Below, piece after piece: positions 17,902-26,713 of a stretch of DNA of 33,192 bases. Both the position numbers and the translations under genes were made by a program. Below the pieces are notes generated by a model, which worked only from the letters and a program-made list of their open reading frames with translations, did no database searches and was not told the origin of the DNA. How positions within the stretch are numbered: position 1 is the stretch's first letter; the number at the start of each line of letters is the position of its first letter. Location of the stretch: NCBI GenBank assembly GCA_030637065.1, contig DAOVVQ010000003.1, forward strand, positions 1 through 33,192. The letters are read 5' to 3'. This DNA is from Planctomycetota bacterium. GTDB taxonomy: Bacteria; Planctomycetota; Phycisphaerae; Sedimentisphaerales; Anaerohalosphaeraceae.

Positions 17902-20397
17902 TCAGGGTTTTCCGCCAAAAGGTTTGGCAATGATCAGCATCTGCGGCAAAAGCGTAAGCGCCGCAACAACCGCGATCAGCATCGCCAGGCCCGTCAGGAG
18001 ACCGAAATAAACACTCGGCACGAAATTCGACAACGCAAGGATCGAAAAGCCGATAGTAATGGTAATAGACGTATCGAGCATCGCGTGGCCTATGCTGTTG
18101 TGGCACCGATGCATGGCGGCTGTGTAATCGAAGTCCTTCTGGAATTCACGTTTGAAACGGTGGATGTAGTGGATCGTGTTATCAACGGCAATGCCGACCC
18201 CGATGGCGCCAATCGTTATGGTCATCATGTCGAGCGGGATACCGAACCAGCCCATAAATCCAAGAACCAGCGCGATCGAAAGCAGGTTGGCAACCATCGC
18301 GATGGCAGCTATCCGAATCGACCTGAACAGGACCAGAAACATCCCTGTCAAAAGCGCAGCCGTGATACCAAGCGTCTCGATCTGAGAACTGAACAGGCTT
18401 TGAAGCATGTTGTTATACAGCACCGTCATACCGGCAAGACGAACATGGTCGCCATCAATATCGATGAGATCGGTAACATCCGACTTGATCTTCTTTAGAA
18501 GTGCGTCGCGACAAAGATCCTTGGCGGAATGCCGCACCCGAATCGAAAAACGAACCTCATTATTCTCGACTGAAACATAAGGGTCTATCAGCATACGTTT
18601 GAACTCGTCGCCCGTCTCGCTATACAATAGCGCAAGCTCGAAGCTATCCAACTGACCGCCGCCCTTTAACTTCTCGGCGATACCGAGCACAGCCGCCAGC
18701 GACAGCACCTTGCCCGTCTCAGGAAGAGCGTCAAGGTATTCGTGAACAGCCTTGATGCGACTGATCTTTTCAGACGTAAACCAGTACTTCTCGTCGTCGG
18801 CGGCATCGTCAAACTCCGCGAAAAATTCATCTGTTTCATCGAACTGCGGATCCGACGAAGAGGAAAAACTCTCCGCTGACTCGAACTCGATTATAACATC
18901 CAGCGGAGACGTTCCGCCAAGGTCCTGGTCGATCACCTTGAGACCCTGATGGATCTCGGTCGACTCCTTGAAGTAGTCGATGAACCGGTTTTCGACACCT
19001 AAACGCGATATTCCGATCAGGCTCAGGACCAAAATCGCAGCGCTCGAACCGATAATCAGCCAGCCGTGAGATTCCGTAAAGCCGGCAAGAACCGATGTCA
19101 CCGAAAAACGCCGCAAACCGCGCTGTCGCACCTGCTCTTTGCCGATCAGAATCACTAATGACGGAAAGAGAACAAACGTCACTATCAGCGAAACGACCAG
19201 GCCGCCGATCATCATCCATCCGAAAGTGCGAACGGGAAGGAGATCGGAGATCGCCAGCGACCCAAAACCCGCCATCGTCGTCAAAACGGCATACACACAG
19301 GGCTTTAGCTTCGTCAAAATGGTATCAAGAAGCAACTGACGATTCGATTTATCAGGATGCCGACGCAGCAACTCGCGGTAATAGACTATAAGGTGAATCG
19401 ATATTGCAAGAGTCATAATCAGTTGAAGCGAAATGAAATTCGACGAGATGACCGTCACTTCCCACCCGAACCAGCCTAAGAGGCCGATCATACAGATCAG
19501 TGAAACTATGCAGCAGGCCATCGGAACAAATATCCACCGCTTCCGCCTGAAAAGAATGCCAAGCATCACGACAAGGAACACGGCAATACCGACACCGAAA
19601 ACCTTCAGGTCGTTTCTGACGAAAGTTATCATGTCGTCGGTGATCATACTTACACCGCCGAGAAACAAATCGCCCTGCCCGCGGTACTTATCCGCAATGC
19701 TCCGTATCCGCGAGATATCATGATGACGACGATTGCGTCTCTGATCACGGTGGAGCCGGAGTTGTTCTACAACATCACGCAGCTTAGATTCCTCCTGGGC
19801 ACCAAGCAACCCTTCCGACTCTTTCGCCCGAAGTGTATTGCGATGCTTAAGCAGATCGAAGTACTCCCGGTTCGGATAAAAATTGATAAGCAGTGCCGTG
19901 GTGCGTCCATCTCGGCTGACGAGAAGGTCGCTGTAAAGCGGGCTGGCGCAAAGTTCGGCGCCCGCGGAAACCAGGTCGACCCCCGGACTGCCTAACGAAG
20001 GCAGCTCGCCCGTAAGATCCTTGATCGACAAATGCTCGCTTTCCAGAAGCGGAACATCGAGTATCGATGTCACCGATGAAACCCGCCCCATGGAGCTGAG
20101 TTCGTCGCGAAGACGCCCTAATGTCTCGACCGTCTCCGCCGAGAACATCGCAGCCTTCGGGGCATACGTCAGCACAAGGAAATCCTGCTGACCGTAACGC
20201 GAACCGACAAGGCGGGAGTAACGCAGATCGGCGTCATTTTCCAGTACAAGTGTCTCTGAGGATGCGTCAAGACGGAAATCGCCCATCTTAAAACCAAAAA
20301 ACGCGACCACGCAAAGCATACAGGCAATGACACCCCACGGATGTGCCAGGATTATCCGGTCAAAAAACAATGATGTCACTGAGCGGCGATTAGTCAT
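17902..20397 (-). CDS. RND/MMPL-superfamily transporter (HpnN-like)
   Basis: 831 aa with duplicated 6-TM halves; GIGVAVDNTIHYIHRFKREF and SIHLIVYYRELLRRH typical of RND permease halves. Confidence 0.9.
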   Translation of the reverse strand: MTNRRSVTSLFFDRIILAHPWGVIACMLCVVAFFGFKMGDFRLDASSETLVLENDADLRYSRLVGSRYGQQDFLVLTYAPKAAMFSAETVETLGRLRDELSSMGRVSSVTSILDVPLLESEHLSIKDLTGELPSLGSPGVDLVSAGAELCASPLYSDLLVSRDGRTTALLINFYPNREYFDLLKHRNTLRAKESEGLLGAQEESKLRDVVEQLRLHRDQRRNRRHHDISRIRSIADKYRGQGDLFLGGVSMITDDMITFVRNDLKVFGVGIAVFLVVMLGILFRRKRWIFVPMACCIVSLICMIGLLGWFGWEVTVISSNFISLQLIMTLAISIHLIVYYRELLRRHPDKSNRQLLLDTILTKLKPCVYAVLTTMAGFGSLAISDLLPVRTFGWMMIGGLVVSLIVTFVLFPSLVILIGKEQVRQRGLRRFSVTSVLAGFTESHGWLIIGSSAAILVLSLIGISRLGVENRFIDYFKESTEIHQGLKVIDQDLGGTSPLDVIIEFESAESFSSSSDPQFDETDEFFAEFDDAADDEKYWFTSEKISRIKAVHEYLDALPETGKVLSLAAVLGIAEKLKGGGQLDSFELALLYSETGDEFKRMLIDPYVSVENNEVRFSIRVRHSAKDLCRDALLKKIKSDVTDLIDIDGDHVRLAGMTVLYNNMLQSLFSSQIETLGITAALLTGMFLVLFRSIRIAAIAMVANLLSIALVLGFMGWFGIPLDMMTITIGAIGVGIAVDNTIHYIHRFKREFQKDFDYTAAMHRCHNSIGHAMLDTSITITIGFSILALSNFVPSVYFGLLTGLAMLIAVVAALTLLPQMLIIAKPFGGKP

Positions 20398-20425
20398 TAT
20401 AGTGGCCCTGAAAGCACAATGTTCG

Positions 20426-21064
20426 TCAGCGGGACAGAGACTCCTCCAGGCGGGACAGAAGCTGCTCTACGCTGTCACCGCGAAGGATATCGTCAAACTG
20501 AGAACGATACGTCAAAAGAATACTCACACCCTGGATCTCAACGTCATATATCTTCCAGCAGGCCTCGACCTTCCGAAGTTTGTAGACCATCTCGATCCGA
20601 TTGCTGCCGGAAACCAGGTCAATTGGAACGTAAAAGCCGCTACCCTTGAAAAAGCCCGGCTTAATCAACGCTTTTTGATCGGTATACAGAGACATCTTGT
20701 CGAAATAAGACGACTTGAGCTTATCGGCGAACAGCTTTGTGAATTTCGCATATTGTGCCGAGCCAAATTTCGAGAAGTGTCGCCTGCCTAATACGAGCTT
20801 CGACATCAGGCCAAAATCGAAGAGCGGGCTGATGATCTTGTCGATCGCCGCCTTTTTGTCAATACCCTCGGCGTCCTTCTTATCGAGAACAGAAATGATC
20901 TCATACCACTTTGTCCGCACCAGTTCGTTGGGGTCGCTTATCCGGTCGGTACTGCGACCGGCCTTAGCCCCAGCCGTCTTAGAGCCTCCGGCGTCCTTTT
21001 CAGCGCCATTTGCCCCCACTGCGGCAATCACCAAAACCAAAAACACGAACAACAACCTTGTCAT
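20426..21064 (-). CDS. MlaC/Ttg2D-type (ABC transporter auxiliary, toluene tolerance) periplasmic lipid-binding protein
   Basis: RHFSKFGSAQYAKFTKLFADKLKSSYFDKMSLY...YKLRKVEACWKIYDVEIQGVSILLTYRSQFDDILR; signal peptide; 28-nt gap to the MMPL gene. Confidence 0.88.
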   Translation of the reverse strand: MTRLLFVFLVLVIAAVGANGAEKDAGGSKTAGAKAGRSTDRISDPNELVRTKWYEIISVLDKKDAEGIDKKAAIDKIISPLFDFGLMSKLVLGRRHFSKFGSAQYAKFTKLFADKLKSSYFDKMSLYTDQKALIKPGFFKGSGFYVPIDLVSGSNRIEMVYKLRKVEACWKIYDVEIQGVSILLTYRSQFDDILRGDSVEQLLSRLEESLSR

Positions 21065-21352
21065 AGTCCACTCCTGTCAATAAACCCGCAACGAGCAAAA
21101 AGATATACGCTCACTGGATTATACCTCATTTCCGAATCCCTGACCAGACCTCAAATTATACAGCAAAGTAGCGTGGATTGACACTGGCAAAATCCCGGCC
21201 GCCTGGGGTGGCGATAAAGCCGTTTTCGTCATTGCCGTATAAGCCGCTGCAAGACGACGAGGCTCGTTTTCATAACCAATTGCTATTACTGGACTTATGA
21301 CGGGACAGTCGTGTTAATCGGTAAAATTTTTACGTTTATTGGCAGTTGACCC

Positions 21353-21381
21353 TTGCCAAAGGCTTGATTTGGACGTATAAT
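21353..21381 (+). promoter_or_regulatory. Sigma-70-type promoter for the FHA gene
   Basis: TTGCCA (21353-21358) - 17 nt - TATAAT (21376-21381), 40 nt upstream of the FHA start. Confidence 0.7.
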
Positions 21382-21420
21382 TCGTAGTGTAGGGGGAATT
21401 TTTATCGAAAGGAGCAAAGT

Positions 21421-21948
21421 ATGGATGTCAACTTGGTCCTTTTCCGGAAGAACGGGGCTCGCAGGAGCTTTCCGTTGTCCAGTTCGGTCACCGTCGTTGG
21501 CCGCCAGCAGGAGTGCGATCTGTGTATTCCGCTGATGGTCGTTTCGCGAAAGCACTGCCAGGTCAATCAGGATGAGGGTAATCTGCGTGTGCGCGATCTT
21601 GGTTCGCGTAACGGGACATTCGTCAACGGCAAGAAGGTCGAGGATGCGGCCCTTAAGGCGGGCGATAAACTGCGTGTCGGGCCGATAGTATTCGGCGTTC
21701 AGATCGACGGCCAGCCGGCTGTGGCCGACTCGGCGATCCTGCGTCCGCCTCAGCACATCACAGCGGAAAAGGAACCTGTTGAGATCGCATCCGAGGAGTT
21801 CGCAGACCTCGAACACGTCGATACGATCAAGGATCACAGTACGCAGGAAGTGCTCGAAGCGATCGGTGAGGATTTCGGCGACGACGAGTTTGCCCCTGAG
21901 TTCGGCGCCGGCTTCGACGTTGAGTTCCCCGGCGATAATGAGGGCTGA
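21421..21948 (+). CDS. FHA-domain protein
   Basis: VVGRQQECDLCIPLMVVSRKHCQVNQDEGNLRVRDLGSRNGTFVNGKKV; AAAGGAG Shine-Dalgarno-like sequence. Confidence 0.95.
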   Translation: MDVNLVLFRKNGARRSFPLSSSVTVVGRQQECDLCIPLMVVSRKHCQVNQDEGNLRVRDLGSRNGTFVNGKKVEDAALKAGDKLRVGPIVFGVQIDGQPAVADSAILRPPQHITAEKEPVEIASEEFADLEHVDTIKDHSTQEVLEAIGEDFGDDEFAPEFGAGFDVEFPGDNEG

Positions 21949-22020
21949 TTCGTGGGCGGTTCCGTATCTTGGTGACGATAATCTTTTTCGACAAGTGGTT
22001 GGTTTGCGCTTAGGGGCGAT

Positions 22021-22102
22021 GAAAATCAAAGATTAGAAATTAAAATGTAAAACGACAAATTAAATTTCAAAAATGTGTTGCCAGCCCACACCGGGCTTGA
22101 CA
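22021..22102 (+). repeat. A-rich dispersed repeat with terminal hairpin, copy 1
   Basis: aaaatcaaagattagaaattaaaatgtaaaacgacaaattaaatttcaaaaatgtgttgccagcccacaccgggcttgacag; near-identical to 28026-28106. Confidence 0.85.
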
Positions 22103-22144
22103 GCAACCATCCACCTCGGCGGTGCCTCGGTGGCTGCCACCCGT
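22102..22144 (+). repeat. GC-rich dispersed repeat, copy 1
   Basis: agcaaccatccacctcggcggtgcctcggtggctgccacccgt; copies at 23349, 28137 and (reverse) 33009. Confidence 0.92.
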
Positions 22145-22205
22145 TGAGCATCTGGGTTTCATAGTTTCTTAATTTCCCTGCTGTTATTCGTTTTGGAGAT
22201 GGTGT

Positions 22206-23255
22206 ATGATGGTTGGTATGGGAAAAGACCTTACTAATAAGACGGTTGGTGAGCTTGGTGCTGTTGTTGGCGACCTTGGCGGCAAGAGCTACTTTGGCGG
22301 GTATATTTTTTCGTTTATTCATACTCGCGACGTAGTGGATATTTCGGAGATTACCCCCCTGCCGAAGGTGTTTCGTGGTCGGCTGGTCGAAGAGGGTTAT
22401 TATATTGGTCGGCTGGGGTTGGTTGATCGGCTTGAGGATCCGGATGGTACGGTTAAGTTTGTTTTTGAGTTGCACGATGGGCCTCGGGTCGAGACGGTGC
22501 TGATGCGGGGAGCGGAGGGATCGGATCGCAATACGTTGTGTATTTCGTGCCAGGCGGGCTGTCGGATGGGCTGTTCGTTTTGTGCCACGGGTAAATTGAA
22601 GTTCGGGCGGAATCTTACGGCTGGGGAGATCGTCGATCAGGTTAATTACGTCTGGGCCAATTGCGGCAGGATCAGCAATGTTGTCTATATGGGGATGGGC
22701 GAGCCGATGGACAACTATGACGAGGTGCTGCGGTCGGTTCGGATCCTTAACGACAAGAACGGTAAGAATATCGGTCAGCGGCGGATCACTATCTCGACCT
22801 GCGGTGTGACCGGCGGGATCGAACGGCTCGCCGGTGAGGGGCTCCAGGTGCGGCTTGGTGTTTCGCTGCACGCCGCGACGGACGAGACCCGCAAACGCAT
22901 CATGCCGATCGCGGGCAGGTATCCGCTCGTAAAGCTGATCGGCTCTACGCGGAAATATCAGCGGGTTACCGGCAGGCGTGTTACGTTCGAGTATTGCATG
23001 ATCAAGGGCATAAACGACAGCAACGCCGACGCGGCAGGCGTTGTAAAGCTGATCGGCTCGCTAAAGGCCAATGTCAATCTGATCGAATATAACAGCCATA
23101 AAGGGTGCAGCTTTTCGCCGAGCGACCGGGCGAGAATCCATCGTTTTCGGGACATCCTTACCGGCGACGGGATCGAGACGGTTATTCGTTACAAACGCGG
23201 CAGGAGTATTAACGCCGCGTGCGGTCAGCTTGGCCTGGCAAATTCAAAATACTAA
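22206..23255 (+). CDS. rlmN: 23S rRNA (adenine(2503)-C(2))-methyltransferase RlmN
   Basis: CISCQAGCRMGCSFCATG radical SAM CxxxCxxC, VVYMGMGEPMDNYDEVLRSVRIL, RRITISTCGVTGGIERLA, GVSLHAATDETRKRIMPI motifs. Confidence 0.96.
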   Translation: MMVGMGKDLTNKTVGELGAVVGDLGGKSYFGGYIFSFIHTRDVVDISEITPLPKVFRGRLVEEGYYIGRLGLVDRLEDPDGTVKFVFELHDGPRVETVLMRGAEGSDRNTLCISCQAGCRMGCSFCATGKLKFGRNLTAGEIVDQVNYVWANCGRISNVVYMGMGEPMDNYDEVLRSVRILNDKNGKNIGQRRITISTCGVTGGIERLAGEGLQVRLGVSLHAATDETRKRIMPIAGRYPLVKLIGSTRKYQRVTGRRVTFEYCMIKGINDSNADAAGVVKLIGSLKANVNLIEYNSHKGCSFSPSDRARIHRFRDILTGDGIETVIRYKRGRSINAACGQLGLANSKY

Positions 23256-23348
23256 TGGCAAAAATGCAAAAAGAATCATAGCCACTCGCCGCGGCGAGCG
23301 CGTAAAGCTACGGCGGAACAGGTTTTCACAGATTTACATCAAAATGAT

Positions 23349-23391
23349 AGCAACCATCCACCTCGGCGATGCCTCGGAGGCTGCCACCCGT
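23349..23391 (+). repeat. GC-rich dispersed repeat, copy 2 (two substitutions)
   Basis: agcaaccatccacctcggcgatgcctcggaggctgccacccgt. Confidence 0.9.
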
Positions 23392-23422
23392 CGATTGGGT
23401 AGTTGATTGCAGGGCTAAAGCC

Positions 23423-23448
23423 CCCGTTCGGCTTCGCTCAGGGCAGGC
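23423..23448 (-). repeat. Short dispersed motif cccgttcggcttcgctcagggcaggc
   Basis: Related to 32937-32961 (cccgttcgacaggctcagggcaggc); the overlapping minus ORF reads ACPERSR, a recurrent spurious peptide. Confidence 0.7.
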
Positions 23449-23580
23449 TTCTTTGGGGGAGTTGTTGTTGCTGGTCTCGGCCTGTAGGGGCAAGAAAAGC
23501 CGGATATACAGCAATAGCCTTCTCATAAGCCCTATTATCGCTGTTCAGGGGCATCTGGCAACAATTTTCCCATTTTGGCC

Positions 23581-23609
23581 TTGACATATCGGATTTTGGG
23601 TGATACAAT
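23581..23609 (+). promoter_or_regulatory. Sigma-70-type promoter for the FGE-domain gene
   Basis: TTGACA (23581-23586) - 17 nt - TACAAT (23604-23609); 44 nt upstream of ATG 23654. Confidence 0.72.
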
Positions 23610-23653
23610 TAGTCCTGATGCTGGGGGGGAGAAGAATTCCAGGAGTCGGAAAT

Positions 23654-26600
23654 ATGCATAGGTTTGTCCTGTTATCGATCATTGCATTAGCGTCTGTCTG
23701 CAATGCGGACGTTATTTTTGTCGATGCCAGTGCTGGTGGTGCAGGTGACGGCAGTAGTTGGGCCGATGCGTACGTCGAGTTTCAGGATGCACTGGACGAC
23801 CCCAATATCGCATATGGGTGGGAGATATGGGTTGCGGCTGGGACGTATAAGCCCGACCCTAATGGCCTTGCCGACCCGCGCGAGGCAACTTTCCAAATGG
23901 TAAACGGCGTGGGTATCTACGGCGGATTCCCGACAGGCGGCAACATGTTCGCAAACCGCGACCCAAATCAATATGAAACGATTCTATCAGGCGACCTGTC
24001 AGGCAATGACAATCCGGCCACACCCGTTGAAGACCTGCGCTATGACCCCAACCGCATAGACAACTGCTACCATGTTTTTTATCATCCAGACAGCTTGGCT
24101 CTCGAACCTAACGCTATTCTTGACGGCTTTACAGTAACCGGTGGCCATGCTGCCACAGGTTACGACGAGCACAGCTATGGCGGCGGGATGTATAACAGTT
24201 ACAGCAGCCCAACAGTTAGCAATTGCACATTCACCGCCAACTATAGCTCACACGGCGGTGGGATGCATAACCTGGACTCCAGTAGTCCGACAGTGAGCAA
24301 TTGCATCTTCACCACCAACGGTAGCCGGGACGGCGGTGGTATGTATAACAAGAATTACAGCAGCCCAACAGTTACCGGCTGCACATTCACTGGCAACTTT
24401 GGCTGGGGTGGCGGCGGGATGCTTAACTATTACCTCAGCAGTCCGACAGTGAGCGAGTGCATATTCGCAGGAAACTCCACTGAAGCATATGGCGGCGGGA
24501 TGTATAACAGGGAATCCAGCAGTCCAACAGTGATTGGGTGCATCTTCACCGGCAACTCCGCCGCGGTCGGGGGCGGGATGGAAAACTACAAATCCAGCAG
24601 CCCAACAGTGATTAGCTGCATCTTCACCGGCAACTCCGCTGACTCGAGCGGCGGCGGGATGGATAATGGGGACTCCAGCAATCCGAAAGTGATTAGCTGC
24701 ACTTTCACCGGCAACTCGGCTGGCATGTCCGGCGGCGGGATGTCTAACACCCAGTGTAGCTCGACAGTGAGCAATTGCACTTTCACTGGCAACTCGGCTG
24801 GCGAGAAGGGCGGCGGGATGCGTAACTATGAAAGCAACCCAACAGTGACCGGCTGCACCTTCAGCGGCAACTCAGCTGGCTACGGCGGCGGGATGAATAA
24901 CAACATCAACGTACGCATTAGCCCGATAGTGACAGGCTGTACTTTCACCGGTAACCGAGCTAACGATGGCGGGGGCATGTATAACTTTGGAAACAGCGAC
25001 CCGACAGTGATTAACTGCATACTCTGGGGCAATACCGCATCTTCCAATGGCAATGAGATTTATAATTCTAGTTACTACGCTACCTCTACAATCAGTTACA
25101 GCGATATTGCCGGTAGTCTTTTGGGCGGAACCTGGGATGCTTCCCTGGGAACTGACGGTGGCGGTAATATCGATACAGATCCCTTATTTGTTGATGCAGA
25201 TGGTTTGGATGGCATTGCCGGAACCGAGGATGATAATTTGAGGCTTTTAGCGGGCTCTCCTTGTATTGATGTTGGTGATAACACGGCGGTTCCTGCTGAT
25301 ACGGCTGATCTTGACGACGATGGTGATACTGCTGAGGCGGCACCGTTTGACCTTGATGGCAATGCCCGCATCATGAATGGTACTGTGGATATGGGAGCGT
25401 ATGAAAATCATCCTATCCACCTATTAAATCCTGATGGAATTGAAGTGATGATGGCCGGTACTGTATACGATATTACATGGCAAGCAGTCGACAATATTGA
25501 AAATGTATCGCTTGAATACTCCGATGCCGATGGTCTCGCCTGGGCTGTGATCGACCCCAACACGCCTAACGATGGTGAATATAACTGGACTGTGCCTGAC
25601 GTGACATCCGAGAAGTGCCTTGTTCGTGTCAGTGATGCGATCGATCCTAATGTCTTTGATGTCAGTGATGATGTGTTTACCATCTATGTTTGTCAGTTTG
25701 ATTCGCCCGCTGATCTGAATAATGACTGCAAAGCGGATATGCCCGACCTTGGCATTATGAGTGTCGGCTGGTCTGGTGTATATGACTTCAATGACTTGAC
25801 CATCCTTGCTGATGACTGGCTGCGTAACGGCAATCCGTTCGACTCGGACTTCACCGAGGTCTATGAGGGCATGGTCTTTATCCCCAGCGGTGAGTTTCTG
25901 ATGGGCGACCATTTCAGTGAAGGCTATATTGAAGAACTACCTGTCCACGCTGTTTACCTTGACTCCTTCTATATGAGCCGTTACGAGGTAACTAATCGGC
26001 AGTATTGCGATTATCTAAATTCGGCATATCCTGCTCAGATAAAAGTTGTAAGCGGCAGAGTCTATGCCTCGACAGACACGGGCAACCTTTACCCCTATTG
26101 TGATACATCAACCACATCTACATACAGCCAGATTGACTTCAGCGCCCCCGATTTCAGTGTAAGAACTAAGCCGGAAATAGGTGGCCGCGACATGTCGAAT
26201 GACCCAATGGTTGAGGTAAGCTGGTACGGAGCGGTTGCATATTGTGATTATTATGGCTACCGCTTGCCAACCGAAGCGGGGTGGGAATACGCCGCCCGCG
26301 GCGGTGAGCACAGCCCGTACTACAGACACCCTTGGGGTGACAGCATAGATGGCTCTAAGGCCAACTACTGGTCTTCCGGTGATCCATATGAAACAGGAGG
26401 TCGGCCGTTCACAACGCCGGTGGGGTATTATGATGGAAGTCAAATACCAGCAGGTTCCGATATGGCTAACGGCTACGGCCTGTATGATATGACAGGCAAT
26501 GTCTGGGAGTGGTGTAGCGACTGGTACGATGGAAATTATTATAATGTAAGCCCCTACGATAACCCACAAGGGCCTGCAAGTGGTCTGGGTCGTGTTATCC

Positions 26601-26713
26601 GCGGCGGTGGTTGGTACCTCAAGGCGTACGACTGCCGGGTTGCGGACCGCTACTACTACTACCCCGACGATCGGTACGCCGTCCGCGGGTTTCGTATTGT
26701 CCTGGACTTTTAG
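23654..26713 (+). CDS. Secreted multidomain protein: signal peptide, Pmp-like right-handed beta-helix repeats, dockerin-like segment, C-terminal FGE-sulfatase (SUMF1) domain with candidate DGR variable region
   Basis: ORF track start 23600 lies inside the promoter; ATG 23654 gives MHRFVLLSIIALASVCNADVIFVDASAGGAGDGSSWADAYVEFQDAL. Eleven GGGMYN..SSPTVSNCTFTGNSA units; DLNNDCKADMPDLGIMSVGWSGVYDFNDLTILADDWL; FGE motifs GMVFIPSGEFLMGD, PVEVSWYGAVAYCDYYGYRLPTEAGWEYAARGG-type, YGLYDMTGNVWEWCSDWYD, RVIRGGGW, GFRIVL. Confidence 0.92.
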   Translation: MHRFVLLSIIALASVCNADVIFVDASAGGAGDGSSWADAYVEFQDALDDPNIAYGWEIWVAAGTYKPDPNGLADPREATFQMVNGVGIYGGFPTGGNMFANRDPNQYETILSGDLSGNDNPATPVEDLRYDPNRIDNCYHVFYHPDSLALEPNAILDGFTVTGGHAATGYDEHSYGGGMYNSYSSPTVSNCTFTANYSSHGGGMHNLDSSSPTVSNCIFTTNGSRDGGGMYNKNYSSPTVTGCTFTGNFGWGGGGMLNYYLSSPTVSECIFAGNSTEAYGGGMYNRESSSPTVIGCIFTGNSAAVGGGMENYKSSSPTVISCIFTGNSADSSGGGMDNGDSSNPKVISCTFTGNSAGMSGGGMSNTQCSSTVSNCTFTGNSAGEKGGGMRNYESNPTVTGCTFSGNSAGYGGGMNNNINVRISPIVTGCTFTGNRANDGGGMYNFGNSDPTVINCILWGNTASSNGNEIYNSSYYATSTISYSDIAGSLLGGTWDASLGTDGGGNIDTDPLFVDADGLDGIAGTEDDNLRLLAGSPCIDVGDNTAVPADTADLDDDGDTAEAAPFDLDGNARIMNGTVDMGAYENHPIHLLNPDGIEVMMAGTVYDITWQAVDNIENVSLEYSDADGLAWAVIDPNTPNDGEYNWTVPDVTSEKCLVRVSDAIDPNVFDVSDDVFTIYVCQFDSPADLNNDCKADMPDLGIMSVGWSGVYDFNDLTILADDWLRNGNPFDSDFTEVYEGMVFIPSGEFLMGDHFSEGYIEELPVHAVYLDSFYMSRYEVTNRQYCDYLNSAYPAQIKVVSGRVYASTDTGNLYPYCDTSTTSTYSQIDFSAPDFSVRTKPEIGGRDMSNDPMVEVSWYGAVAYCDYYGYRLPTEAGWEYAARGGEHSPYYRHPWGDSIDGSKANYWSSGDPYETGGRPFTTPVGYYDGSQIPAGSDMANGYGLYDMTGNVWEWCSDWYDGNYYNVSPYDNPQGPASGLGRVIRGGGWYLKAYDCRVADRYYYYPDDRYAVRGFRIVLDF
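24179..25050 (+). repeat. Tandem protein-coding repeats, about 11 units of 25-28 codons
   Basis: Each unit begins GGGM.N and contains (S/N)PTV..C.FTGN.A. Confidence 0.9.
26591..26712 (+). other. Candidate DGR variable region (VR) at the 3' end of the FGE domain
   Basis: cgt gtt atc cgc ggc ggt ggt tgg TAC CTC aag gcg TAC GAC tgc cgg gtt gcg GAC cgc TAC TAC TAC TAC ccc GAC gat cgg TAC GCC GTC CGC ggg ttt cgt: clustered xxC codons compatible with AAC-template adenine mutagenesis; all 7 Tyr codons are TAC. Confidence 0.55.

Noticed and set aside
17881-18498. 205-aa plus ORF antisense to the MMPL gene
   Set aside because: Highly charged Arg/Asn/His-rich translation without a domain; overlaps a clear RND transporter.
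22026-22871. 281-aa minus ORF antisense to rlmN
   Set aside because: Overlaps strongly supported rlmN; part of it is translated dispersed repeat.
24179-25050. CRISPR-like or intergenic tandem repeats
   Set aside because: Repeats are in frame inside one ORF and encode Pmp-like beta-helix units.
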